Shown here: positions 1 to 8,073 of the stretch, in pieces | Position numbering within the stretch: position 1 is the first letter of the stretch | Layout of the letters: each line of letters starts with the position of its first letter | Origin: a bacterium | GTDB taxonomy: Bacteria > Planctomycetota > J058 > JAJDCP01 | Length of the DNA stretch: 16,815 nucleotides | Assembly (NCBI GenBank): GCA_030428695.1 | Contig: JAUIEM010000213.1 | Location: 1 to 16,815, forward strand | Reading direction: 5' to 3' | Made by a program: the position numbers and the translations under genes | The notes under the pieces: generated by a model | The model's database searches: none | Seen by the model: the letters and a program-made list of their open reading frames with translations, nothing else | Told to the model about the DNA's origin: nothing

Positions 1-2
1 AT

Positions 3-1103
3 CCGGCGCCGCCCCAGCTGCTCAAGGTCGTCCACCTGCTGCCTGCGCCGAGCCACACGGTCGGGGCGAGCACCGACGTCGAGGGCGTCGCCCGCTTCGT
101 CGCCGGCCGGGCGCGCGAGGGGATCGGCGACATCTTCGCCCATCCGGCCTACAACACCTTCGCGAACAGTGGCTTCGAGCAGTTCGCGCGGACCGTGGCG
201 GAGCACCAGACCGGGATCCCCTACGCGATGCCGATCTACTTCTATCCGGAGAACAGCCAGAAGACCGTCTTCAAGAAGCTGCGCGAGGAGGGCCTGGTGC
301 CGCTCGCCGGCCAGTGCCAGCAGTCGGTGACCACCGCGCTCGGCATCCTCGGCTGGGAGGGCAACGCCTACGGCGACGTCGGCAGCGGCACCTACACCCC
401 GCAGAACTTCAACGGCAAGGCCTTCCACCCGCCCGAGAAGGTGCCGATGCGCTTCAAGGACTACCCGGAGGAGCTGTGGAACGCGCTCGTCCCCGGCACC
501 TGCTTCATGTGGGCGAAGAGCGTCGGCTTCGGCCACATCTGCATGCTCCTGCGCAAACATCCGACGAAGCGCCTCGCGCAGTTCTGGGACACCTGCACCT
601 CGACCGATCACCGCCAGCAGCCGCAGCCGCCGGGATCGTGCCGGGCGACGCTCTACGAAGGGGGCTGGGTCGACTGGATGCGCCGGGACTGCAACGGCCC
701 CTTCCTCGGCCTCGGCTGGTTCCCCGAGCTGAAGGCGCCGCGCACCGGCTTGAAGCCGCGCGGGCAGATCAAGCTCGGCATCTGGAAGCGGGCGGACAAG
801 AGCCTGCTCTACGCCTCCGACTGGCTCGACATGAGCGCGAAGGGCTTCCCGATCAGCTGGTACCTGCGCTCGCTGCGCGGCGCCCCCTTCGCGTCGGAGC
901 TCGACGTGCGCTGGCTGCTGCAGGGCACCAACAAGGTCCCGCTCCTCAGCCTGTGCTGCGAGGCGGACGGCAGCGTCCGGGTGTGGTGGAACGAGCCGAA
1001 GGTCGGCGGCAAGGGTGCCCGCCAGCACAGCGGGGGCGCCCAGGAGTACAAGGTGCGCGCGGCGAAGGCGCCGACCGGCCCCGCCGACCCCTTCGGCGGC
1101 TGA
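3..1103 (+). CDS. Partial hypothetical protein, possible NlpC/P60-like cysteine hydrolase domain (5' end outside window)
   Basis: The frame is open from the left edge (first full codon at 3) to a TGA at 1101-1103, giving 366 residues. A GTG at 195 is in frame, but the protein-like sequence continues upstream of it, so the real start lies outside the window. I do not recognise the family with certainty. A Cys in the segment AGQCQQSVTTALGILG is followed about 85 residues later by VPGTCFMW, then FGHICMLLR and QFWDT. The Cys / PG-turn / His-in-strand order resembles NlpC/P60 or CHAP peptidases (known pattern: DCSG, PGD, HVGI), but the DCSG signature is absent. The C-terminal half (GLGWFPEL, YASDWLDM, GFPISWYLRS) is unassigned. 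The gene is convergent with the small membrane gene that follows. The existence of the gene is secure; the hydrolase idea is weak. Confidence 0.75.
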   Translation, partial: PAPPQLLKVVHLLPAPSHTVGASTDVEGVARFVAGRAREGIGDIFAHPAYNTFANSGFEQFARTVAEHQTGIPYAMPIYFYPENSQKTVFKKLREEGLVPLAGQCQQSVTTALGILGWEGNAYGDVGSGTYTPQNFNGKAFHPPEKVPMRFKDYPEELWNALVPGTCFMWAKSVGFGHICMLLRKHPTKRLAQFWDTCTSTDHRQQPQPPGSCRATLYEGGWVDWMRRDCNGPFLGLGWFPELKAPRTGLKPRGQIKLGIWKRADKSLLYASDWLDMSAKGFPISWYLRSLRGAPFASELDVRWLLQGTNKVPLLSLCCEADGSVRVWWNEPKVGGKGARQHSGGAQEYKVRAAKAPTGPADPFGG

Positions 1104-1113
1104 GGGCCCTCAG
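1100..1113. repeat. Perfect 14-bp palindrome carrying both convergent stop codons
   Basis: The sequence CTGAGGGCCCTCAG is a perfect inverted repeat. The TGA at 1101-1103 ends the rightward gene, and the mirror TGA (TCA at 1110-1112) ends the leftward gene. With no T-tract on either side it is not a standard intrinsic terminator. Confidence 0.8.
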
Positions 1114-1472
1114 CTCAGGAAGCAGACCGCCGCCGCCGTGCCGTGCAGGGCCCAGACCAGGTGGCGGCCGCGGGTCCCGACCAGGAACCACAGGGCGGAC
1201 AGGCCGAGGCCGGCGCCGATCACCCACAAGAGCCGCCGTCCGGTCGCATCGATCTCCGGCGCGAGCGCGAGGGCGAGCAGCACCGCCGCCTGGGTCAGCC
1301 AGACCACGGTGGTCGCGTGCCAGGCCATGCGGATGGTGTCGCGCCCGAACTGGCGGTGGCCGAGCAGCGGCGGAACCTCCCCGGCGAGCAGCGGCCGGAT
1401 GACGGTGAGCTCGCCGAGCACGCTGTGTCCGAGGGCCTGTGCGATCAGAAGGATGGCGACGGTCAGCAACAT
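1110..1472 (-). CDS. Small four-helix integral membrane protein, unknown function
   Basis: This is a 120-residue protein starting at ATG 1472, chosen because GGAG lies about 8 nt upstream and the product then opens directly with a hydrophobic helix (MLLTVAILLIAQALGHSVLGE). A longer frame upstream to 1568 gives a Pro/Arg-rich, non-coding-looking extension. Four hydrophobic stretches are visible: residues 1-18, about 54-74, about 79-100 and about 103-120. Residues GHSVLGE early on and the segment MAWHATTVVWL look like the conserved features of a family of small uncharacterised bacterial membrane proteins that I recall but cannot name. The location would be the inner membrane. It lies downstream of and in the same direction as the kinase gene, with a 187-bp gap containing a palindromic repeat. 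No enzymatic motif is visible. Confidence 0.75.
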   Translation of the reverse strand: MLLTVAILLIAQALGHSVLGELTVIRPLLAGEVPPLLGHRQFGRDTIRMAWHATTVVWLTQAAVLLALALAPEIDATGRRLLWVIGAGLGLSALWFLVGTRGRHLVWALHGTAAAVCFLS

Positions 1473-1551
1473 GAGGATGCTCCTTCGGGGCAGGTTGGGC
1501 GGAAGATCCTGCGTCCGTCCGCGGTCCGGCGGGCGGTGACCGTGACAGCAT

Positions 1552-1577
1552 GTAGGGGAGGGGTTCACCCCCTCCCG
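1552..1577 (+). repeat. REP-like palindromic repeat, isolated copy
   Basis: The unit begins GTAGGGGAGGGG and closes with CCCCTCCCG, forming a GGGGAGGGG / CCCCCTCCC stem around a short loop. Near-identical units occur at 8018-8123. It lies in the 187-bp gap between the kinase stop and the start of the small membrane protein gene and may act as a stem-loop in the transcript. No T-tract follows. Confidence 0.75.
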
Positions 1578-1659
1578 TCGTTCGCTCGAGAATCGGCCCG
1601 GTTTCGCGGACAGAGCCTGATGTTGGGGTCAGCACGGACGCGCCACGCAACCCCGACTT

Positions 1660-4600
1660 TCACTCGACCAACCGCAGCGCCTCCTCGAAGGCGGCGAGCT
1701 CCTCGGCCAGGGCCGGCCGCGCGGCGACCAGGGCGCGGTGGCCGGCGACCGCCGAGGCGAACAGCTCGCGGGCGAGGACCTGGTCGTCGAGGGCGAGGGC
1801 CAGCCAGCCTGCGTGGTACTTCAGCACCCCATCGGTGCGGGCGAGGCTCGCATCGGGCGCCTCGGCGAGCAGCTCGCTGGCGGTGTCGAGGGCGACCGCG
1901 TAGAGCTGCAGGCCGACGGCGGGGTCACGCTCGCCGTGGAAGGCGGCGAGCTTGTGGAAGGCGATCAGCAGGCCGTTGCGGTCTGCCGCGCTCGCGCCGG
2001 GCTGGCGGGCGAGGCCGGAGCTGAGGCTCAGGGCGCGTTCGAGGGCGGCGCGCGGCTCCGGCCCGTGGGCGCCGAGGTGGGCGTGGATGCGGACGAGCTG
2101 GCGTCGGCACTCCGCGCCGAAGGCGTCCGGCAGGTCGGCGTCGAGGGCGGCCGCGTCGCTCCACAGCGCGACGGCCTCGGCCAGCCGGCCGCGCTGGGCG
2201 AGCTCTTCGCCGTAGCGGCGGGCGGCGAGGAAGTAGGAGGCGGCGTGCAGCTCGTCGTCGGGGCGCTCGACGGCGAGGGCGCGGCGCAGGGCGAGCTCCT
2301 CGGCGCGCACCTCGTCGGCGAGCTCGGGCGCGGTCTCGAGGGCGAGCCAGCGGGCGAGGCACTGGGCGAGCTGCTGGCGGGAGACGAAGCCGCTGTCGGC
2401 GGCGACCTGCTGGCGGGCGAGGGCGCTCGCCAGGCGTTGCAGCTCGAGCGACTCCTGCAGCCGGCCCTCCAGGCGGTGCACGTCGCCCCGTCCGCGGACG
2501 ACCCGCACGAGGTCGAGGCGCACCTCGGACGCGCCCGGACGCTCCTGCAGAAGCTCCTCGAAGAGCGCCTCCGCCGTCCGGAAGCGCTGCTCCGCCTCGG
2601 CGAAGGCGCCCTCGATCAGGTCGAGCCCGGCGACCCGCACCAGCACCTCGCCGTGCTCGCGGCGCTGCTCCCAGGTCGCCCCGGGGGCGGCGGCGCGGGC
2701 GAGCTCGAGCTCGGCCTCCCGGGTCAGCGCGCTCGCCTCGGCGCGCTCGCCGGTGGCGAGCAGGGCATCGGCGAGCTGCAGCAGGCTCTTCGCGAGCAGG
2801 CGCCGCGCGCCGCGGCCGGTCGGATCCTCGACGGCGAGCTCGCGGGCGTAGCCGAGCGCCTCGCGCAGGGCGGCGCGCAGGGCCGGACCGTCGCCCCGGC
2901 GCTCGGCGAGGGCGGCGGAGAGTCGGGCCGCGGGCAGGGCGTACTCCGCCGGCGCCGCGCTCCACGGATAGCGCTCGCGCAGCACCGCGGTGGCCGCCTC
3001 GAGCCGGGCGAGGGTGGCGGCCGCGGCGGCGTCGTCGTCGGCGCCGAGCTGCAGCCTGCCGAGCCGCGACAGCGCCTCGCAGTAGGGGCCGACCCCGCGC
3101 AGCCGACGGGCCGCGTCGACGCCGGCGGCCTCGAAGCGCCGGACCGCGTCCGCGCACACGACCAGGGCGACGGCGAGCGAGTCCTGCTCCTCGAGCCAGG
3201 CCGCCCGGGCGTCGAGCTCGGCGGCGAGCTGCAGGGCTGTGCCGCGGCCGGGCTGGGCGGCGGCGAGGGCGCGGCCGGCGGCGACCGAGCGCGCCAGGAA
3301 CAGGCCCGCGCTGTCCGGCTCGAGCCGCGCCCGGGCCCGCCACAGCCGACAGACGAGCAGCAGCAGCCCGGGGTCGCGGGCGTCGAGCCCGGCGGCGAGG
3401 GCGGTGGCGGCGGCGGCGTGGGCGGCGGCGGGGGACTCCTCGCCGAGACCCTCGAGGCACTCGACCAGCATCGGCGCGACCTCGAGCCGCGCGCGCGCCT
3501 GCTCCGGAGCGCGCAAGGCGAGGTCGGCGCTCTCGAGCTGGGGGCGGGCGGCGGCGAAGTCGCGGCGTCGCATCAGCAGGTGGGCGAGCCGGGTGCGGGC
3601 CAGGGCGGCGGCGGGGGCGAGCGGGTCCCGCCGGCGGTGGGCGGCGACCAGGGCGCGGCTGCCGGCGAGCAGCGTCTCGTAGATCGCCTCGGTGAAGTCC
3701 GAGCCGACCTCCCGCTCGAGCAGATGGGGGAGCTCGGCCTCGTAGCGCGCGAAGATCTCCTGGAAGGTCGCGCTGGCCTCGGCCTCGAGCTCCCGGGCGA
3801 AGGCCGCCTCGCGGGCGATCTCCCGGTTCCGCTCCCAGAGCATCCACAGCCCTCCGACCAGCAGCAGCACCAGGGCGAGGCCGCTCGCCCACAGCCCCCG
3901 CCGCAGGAGCCGCGCTCCGCGCCCGCGCCCGCTCGGTCCGGGCGCGCTCGAGCTGCGCGCGCAGGGCGTCCGGCGCGGCCTCTCCCAGCGCGCGCAGCTG
4001 GGCTTCCGCCAGGCCGAGGTCGCCGGCGGCCAGGGCGAGGCGGGCGCTGGTCTCGCGGGCCGCGCGTTCGCCGGCGGCCGCGTCGTGGTTCGAGGGAAAC
4101 ACCGCCGCCGCCTGCTCGAAGCTGCCGACGACGCCGCCGAGCTCATCGTACAGCCGCTGGAGCTCCGCGCCCGCGGGCTCTTCCTCCGCCGCCTTCTGGC
4201 AACGCAAGAGCCGCGTCCGGGCTGCCTCGACCAGGGCGTAGCTCTCGGCGTGGCGGAGGCTGGCGTGCAGCTCTTCGCGGAAGTCCTCGACCCGGCCGTA
4301 GCGATCCTTGGGGAAGCGGGCGAGGGCCTTGTGGCAGGCGCGTCGCAGGGCGGGGGGGCGGTCCTCGGGGAGCGCGGGGAGTGTGCCCTGCAGGGCCGAC
4401 TGCAGGCTCGCGTCGAGGCTGCTCGCGACATGCGGCGGCTCGCCCCGCAGGAGCTCGCAGAGGATCGCGCCGAGCAGATAGATGTCGGTCCACGGCCCGA
4501 TACACTCCCCCATGCCGAGGGCGAGCTCGGGGGCCATGTAGGCCGGGGTCCCGCAGGGCGCCCGCAGCGCGCTGCGGTGGCGCAGGCGCGAGTCCGGGTC

Positions 4601-5215
4601 GGGCCGCGGCCCGACGGCCAGGGCCATGCCCCAGTCGAGCACCGTCACCTCGCCGAAGCCCCCGATCATCACGTTGGCCGGCTTGAGGTCGTTGTGCACG
4701 ATCGCGCGGCTGTGGGCGAAGGCGACCGCGTGGCAGACCTGGATCAGGATCTCGAGCTGGCTCTCGAGGTCGTCGGAGCCGGCGGCGAGGCGCTCCTGCC
4801 AGGTCTCCCCCTCGATCAGCTTCATCGCGAGGTAGGGCGCCCCCTCCGCCTCGCCGAGGGTGTAGACCGGGACGATGTTCGGGTGCTCGAGGCGCCCGGT
4901 CGCGACCGCCTCGGCGAGGAAGCGCCCGCGCGCGGCCTCGCCGCTCTTGCGCAGGCGCTTGTAGGCGACGTCGCGCTCGAGCTCGAGCTGACGGGCGCGG
5001 TAGACTTCCCCCGCTCCTCCCTGGCCGAGCAGGGCGCCGGGCACGAAGCCCCGCGCCGGCAGGCTCGGGTCGCCCGTCGCCGGCGCCCCGTAGCTCTGAC
5101 GCACATCGAGCGCGGCCCATGAGTCGGGCAGCTCGAGGGAGCTGCGCCACAAGCCCTCGAGGTCGGCCGAGAGGCTGTCGAGCTGGGCGGAGAAGCTCGC
5201 GTTGTCGGGGATCAC
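1660..5215 (-). CDS. Membrane Ser/Thr protein kinase with TPR-like C-terminal domain, interrupted by an apparent frameshift
   Basis: This is read as one gene in two frames: 5215 to about 3920, then about 3920 to the stop at 1660 (roughly 1180 aa). Start is GTG 5215, one nucleotide after the TGA of the upstream gene, so translation is probably coupled. The kinase domain shows a Gly-rich loop GQGGAGEV (64-71), the VAIK-type lysine in VAYK (K86), Glu102, HNDLKPAN (174-181, catalytic D176), DWG (194-196) and APE (228-230). HRD is replaced by HND, a non-RD kinase; DWG for DFG is frequent in planctomycete kinases. After an Ala/Arg/Glu-rich linker and the frame change comes one TM helix (GLWASGLALVLLLVGGLWML), then about 700 residues of Ala/Leu-rich helical hairpins typical of TPR-like repeats, expected on the far side of the membrane. 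The domain assignment is firm. Whether the gene is intact in the organism is not known. Confidence 0.85.
3905..3940 (-). other. Frame change inside the kinase gene (indel or frameshift site)
   Basis: On the minus strand the kinase frame reads sensibly to about residue 433 (QLERARTERARAR) and afterwards becomes a long Pro/Arg run typical of a wrong frame in GC-rich DNA. The TM-TPR frame is likewise nonsense before this point and sensible after it (RLLRRGLWASG). Moving from one frame to the other needs one extra base skipped. The tract is low-complexity (GCGCCCGCGCCCGC on the plus strand), prone to slippage or assembly error. There is no start codon with a ribosome binding site for an independent second gene. 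Confidence 0.75.
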
Positions 5216-5216
5216 G

Positions 5217-6110
5217 TCAACAGCTCGCGTGCACGCTCTGCAGGTAGTCGACCAGCCGCTGCACCGTCCGCCCCAGCGTGCCGTCGCCGATCGGCAGCAC
5301 GAGCTCGATCAGGTCGTGGGGGCGCGGCTCGCTCGGCGGCGGCTCGAGGCTCGGGAAGGGCTCGTCGGCCTCGAGCCACACCCAGCGCAGCGAGGGGAGC
5401 AGCGCCTGCAGGCCCTCCCAGGCCGTGCGCTTGTAGACCTCGAGCACGTGGGTGCGTTCCGGATGGGCCGCGAGCTGCTCGAGCAGCGCGACCAGGTCGA
5501 GCCAGTACCAGTCGCCGCGGAACTCGGCGAAGTTGAAGCAGCGCGGATCCTCCCGCGCCGCGCGCAGGGCCGTCGGCGGGCAGAACACCGCGTCCGCTTC
5601 GCCCTCATGGGGGCGGGGGGCCCGGGTGGTGCGGGGGCGGTGGCAGACGAGCTTGTCGGGGAAGCTCGCCCGCAGGCGCCCGAGCACGCTGCGCACCAAC
5701 GCCGGCCGGTCGGCGCCGAGGGCGACGCAGTGGGGACGGGGCGGAGGATGGAGGACGGGCAGCAGCGCGTCCTCTGCCGCCGAAGCGGCGCCGAACAGCA
5801 CCAGGCAGGGCGGCACCAGCACCAGGCTGCAGGGCGCGCCGTCCGCCCCCGGGGCGAGCTCGTGGTACGAGACCTCGAGCGGGTTGTCGACGGCGCCGCG
5901 GCGCAAGAGCGCGAGGCTCAGGCGCGCCCACAGCAGCCGCACGCCGTCCGCTTCTGCCGGCCGCGGGGCGCGGTACAGGTTGCCGCCGAGGTGCTCGAGG
6001 GGCGGGCAGGGCTCGGCGAAGCCGCACGCGCGCCAGGCGCGGGCGAGCGCCGCCCCGAGCTGCAGCGGGGCGGCGACACGTCGGCTGATCGGCCGCTTCG
6101 GCGCCGGCAT
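5217..6110 (-). CDS. Guanylate-kinase-fold protein lacking a functional P-loop
   Basis: This is a 297-residue soluble protein. Start ATG 6110 has AGAGGA 4 nt upstream. Residues about 128-255 follow the guanylate kinase pattern: the first strand CVALGADRPALVRSVLGRL where GPSGxGKST would be, then HRPRTTRAPRPHE (157-169), matching the GMP-binding TTRxPRxGE loop (R163, R166, E169), then FAEFRGDWYWLDLVALLE (194-211), corresponding to the E-xx-GNYYGT segment, and THVLEVYKRTAWEGLQ / RWVWLEADEPFPSLE, corresponding to the LLEIDVQGA and FILPPS strands. The Walker A glycines, lysine and Ser/Thr are gone, so phosphoryl transfer is unlikely. A binding or scaffold role, as for MAGUK guanylate-kinase domains, is possible. 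The N-terminal 125 residues are unassigned. It is the first gene of a pair with the kinase (1-nt gap). The fold call is a by-eye alignment, moderately sure. Confidence 0.7.
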   Translation of the reverse strand: MPAPKRPISRRVAAPLQLGAALARAWRACGFAEPCPPLEHLGGNLYRAPRPAEADGVRLLWARLSLALLRRGAVDNPLEVSYHELAPGADGAPCSLVLVPPCLVLFGAASAAEDALLPVLHPPPRPHCVALGADRPALVRSVLGRLRASFPDKLVCHRPRTTRAPRPHEGEADAVFCPPTALRAAREDPRCFNFAEFRGDWYWLDLVALLEQLAAHPERTHVLEVYKRTAWEGLQALLPSLRWVWLEADEPFPSLEPPPSEPRPHDLIELVLPIGDGTLGRTVQRLVDYLQSVHASC

Positions 6111-6246
6111 CGGTTCCTCTGCACGAGAGTGTCTTTCCGTTGTAACACATCCCCGCCCGTGCCGGGGAACTGTGCCCGCCGGGCGGCTCGCCGAGGCCCC
6201 CCCGCGGCCGCTCGCTGGTCGCCGCCCGGACTCCGTTGGCGCGCTG

Positions 6247-6255
6247 TGCTATCCT
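6247..6255 (+). promoter_or_regulatory. Candidate extended -10 element for the FGE-fold gene
   Basis: TGCTATCCT fits an extended -10 (TGn plus TATNNT) placed 27 nt before the ATG at 6282. No convincing -35 is visible at 17 bp. The 171-bp divergent region 6111-6281 is otherwise featureless apart from short G/C runs. Confidence 0.2.
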
Positions 6256-6281
6256 GGGTGCGGACCCCATGGAGGCCTCCG

Positions 6282-7310
6282 ATGCGATCGCTCCGCACCA
6301 CCTGGCTCTTGTTCCTGCTCGCGCCGCTGGCCGCGGACGACGAGCCGATCGGGACGTTGTGGTGGGACCCGCCGCAGGTCCAGATCGACGCGGGCGAGAG
6401 CCGCCCCCTCGCCATCCGCACGGCGAGCGGCATCGACATGGTGCTGCTGCCCGCGGGCCCGTTCCTGCTCGGCTCGCCCGACGGCGAGCGCGGGCGCCGG
6501 GACAACGAGGGGGCGCTGCACCTGGTCACCATCAGCCGGCCGTTCTACGTCAACGCCGCCGAGGTGACCCAGTCGCAGTGGTTCGAGGTGATGGGCCGGA
6601 ACCCCTCGAACCTGCAGGAGGCCGGCGACAACGCGCCGGTCGAGAGCATCAGCTGGTACGACGCGGTGCTGTTCTGCAACCAGCTGTCCGTCCTCGAGGG
6701 CCTCGATCCGGCCTACCGCATCGAGAACATGGAAGTGATGTGCCACTCCTGCCAGAGCCTGATCGACGCGGCCTCGAAGACCTGCCGGCGCTGCGGCTGC
6801 ATCCTCCGCACGAGCCGGCGGCCGATCTACTCGACCATCCTCGCGGCGCGGGTGACCTTCCTCGGCTTCGACCGCTCGGGCTACCGCCTGCCGACCGAGG
6901 CGGAGTGGGAATACGCCTGCCGCGCCGGCTCGATCACGCCCTACCACACGGGGAGCGACATCGCGATCGAACAGGCGAACTTCCGCGGCAGCCTGCAGAA
7001 CCCCGAGGATCCGACCGGCGACTGGGGCAGCACCGTGTCGGTCGGCAGCTATCCCCCGAACGCCTGGGGGCTGTACGACATGCACGGCAACGTGTCGGAG
7101 TGGTGCTGGGACCGCTTCGGCGCCTACCCCGAGGTGCGCAAGCGCAGCGACCCGACCGGCCCCGAGCGCGGCGATGAGCGGGTGCGGCGGGGCGGCACCT
7201 GGGGCAACCGTCGCGAGCACTGCCGCTCGGCCCGTCGCGACCATGCACCTCCGAGCTTCGCGACGCCGACCGTCGGGTTGCGTCCGGTGCGGACGGCGGT
7301 CGATCCGTGA
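6282..7310 (+). CDS. Exported FGE-sulfatase-domain (SUMF1-like) protein with an inserted zinc-ribbon-like motif
   Basis: This is a 342-residue protein. Start ATG 6282 has GGAGG 6 nt upstream; the open frame further upstream is antisense to the neighbouring gene. Residues 1-18 form a signal peptide (R-rich start, WLLFLLAPLA), so export is expected. The rest is the FGE/SUMF1 C-type-lectin-like fold: LPAGPFLLGSPDGE (56-69), VTQSQWFEVMGRNPS, GYRLPTEAEWEYACRAG (200-216), WGLYDMHGNVSEW (262-274), RRGGTWGNRREHC (302-314) and TVGLRPVR near the end. Genuine formylglycine-generating enzymes use two Cys near the end; here only C314 is present and the other position is Asn309, so Cys-to-formylglycine activity is doubtful. 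Between DPAYRI and GYRLPTEA sits an insert with C154-x2-C157-x10-C168-x2-C171-x-C173, a zinc-ribbon spacing. It overlaps the next gene by 4 nt (GTGA) and is divergent from the kinase pair. Confidence 0.9.
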   Translation: MRSLRTTWLLFLLAPLAADDEPIGTLWWDPPQVQIDAGESRPLAIRTASGIDMVLLPAGPFLLGSPDGERGRRDNEGALHLVTISRPFYVNAAEVTQSQWFEVMGRNPSNLQEAGDNAPVESISWYDAVLFCNQLSVLEGLDPAYRIENMEVMCHSCQSLIDAASKTCRRCGCILRTSRRPIYSTILAARVTFLGFDRSGYRLPTEAEWEYACRAGSITPYHTGSDIAIEQANFRGSLQNPEDPTGDWGSTVSVGSYPPNAWGLYDMHGNVSEWCWDRFGAYPEVRKRSDPTGPERGDERVRRGGTWGNRREHCRSARRDHAPPSFATPTVGLRPVRTAVDP

Positions 7311-7894
7311 GCCATCCCTACATCGACCTGCACTATGCCGTCGTCCAGCACTGCGTGGTCAGCCTGAGCCGGGAGCGCGATCCGGCCGGCGGCTGGACCT
7401 GCGTGCTGCGCCTCGACGAGGCCGAGGCCGACCGCTTCGCGGGCGAGACGCCGCCCACCCTCGAGCTGCGCGGGACCATCGAGCGCCCCTCTGCCTTCGG
7501 TGTGCAGGTGCTGGCGCGGGTCTGCCGGCAGCGGGTGATCCCGGTGATCGAGCTCGAGGTCGACGGGCTCGCGTGTCCCTTCGTCGTGTGCATGCCCGAA
7601 GAGCTCGCGGCCTTGCACGAGGCGCACCGCGACTACAGCTACATCGTCTCGGAGCAGCCCGGCGAGCGGTTGGCGATCACCGACTGGGTCGCCTGCATCG
7701 ACGGCGACCCCGACCTCGAGTTCATCCCGAACTGCCCCCACGCCGCCTGGCACGTCGAGGGGGACATCCGCCAGCTCGAGTGGCACCGCGGCGCGGTCTG
7801 CTGCCGCCCGACCGATGAGCCGGCGCTCGCCAAGCTCAAGCAGATCGCCGCGCGCCTCGGCGGGCGCCTGCACGCGCGCTGGGCGCCTGGGTAG
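7307..7894 (+). CDS. Hypothetical protein, 195 aa, translationally coupled to the FGE-fold gene
   Basis: The GTG start overlaps the TGA of the preceding gene (GTGA), indicating a two-gene transcription unit with coupled translation. The protein is soluble, with no signal peptide or membrane segment, and is rich in acidic residues and Cys (about ten Cys, including WTCVLRL, QHCVV, ACPFVVCMP, NCPHAAWH and VCCRP). I do not recognise a family. Alternating hydrophobic stretches (YIVSEQPGERLAITDWVACID) suggest a mixed alpha/beta domain, and the C-terminus ends in a basic amphipathic helix (LAKLKQIAARLGGRLHARW). Being coupled to an exported protein while apparently cytoplasmic is odd. The coding call is supported by the overlap and codon pattern; function is unknown. 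Confidence 0.75.
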   Translation: MSHPYIDLHYAVVQHCVVSLSRERDPAGGWTCVLRLDEAEADRFAGETPPTLELRGTIERPSAFGVQVLARVCRQRVIPVIELEVDGLACPFVVCMPEELAALHEAHRDYSYIVSEQPGERLAITDWVACIDGDPDLEFIPNCPHAAWHVEGDIRQLEWHRGAVCCRPTDEPALAKLKQIAARLGGRLHARWAPG

Positions 7895-7958
7895 CCAGGT
7901 CAACTGCGCCATCGATCGTGGTGCATCAGACACCTGTTGCTGACCGTCTAGCTTGTCT

Positions 7959-7977
7959 TGTCGGGGAGGGGTTGATG
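7959..7977 (+). repeat. Degenerate half of the REP-like repeat
   Basis: GTCGGGGAGGGGTTGAT matches the first half of the GTAGGGG[A/C]GGGG repeat with one substitution, but the complementary C-rich half is missing. It lies just upstream of the complete copies. Confidence 0.4.
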
Positions 7978-8017
7978 AGGCTCACGGACCCGATGACGCA
8001 CGTCCCAACGCGTGTGG

Positions 8018-8044
8018 CGGGCGGGGATCAACCCCGCCCCTACA
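8018..8044 (-). repeat. REP-like palindromic repeat
   Basis: On the minus strand it starts GTAGGGGCGGGG and closes CCCCGCCCGCC, with an 8-bp GGGCGGGG / CCCCGCCC stem around a 5-nt loop. It is the same family as the units at 1552-1577 and 8074-8123, with C in place of A in the stem and the compensating G on the other side. Confidence 0.75.
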
Positions 8045-8073
8045 CGATTTTCTGGCAGTCGCGGAACAAGCAT

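Noticed and set aside
1738..4686. A 982-codon open frame on the plus strand
   Set aside because: It is antisense to the kinase/TPR gene and has a repetitive Gly/Glu/Ala/Arg composition with no motif.
5202..6281. N-terminal extension of the FGE-fold frame
   Set aside because: It is antisense to the guanylate-kinase-like gene. The ATG at 6282 has a good ribosome binding site and begins a signal peptide.
6282..7310. Diversity-generating retroelement target (FGE fold is a usual variable protein)
   Set aside because: No reverse transcriptase or template repeat is present in the window.
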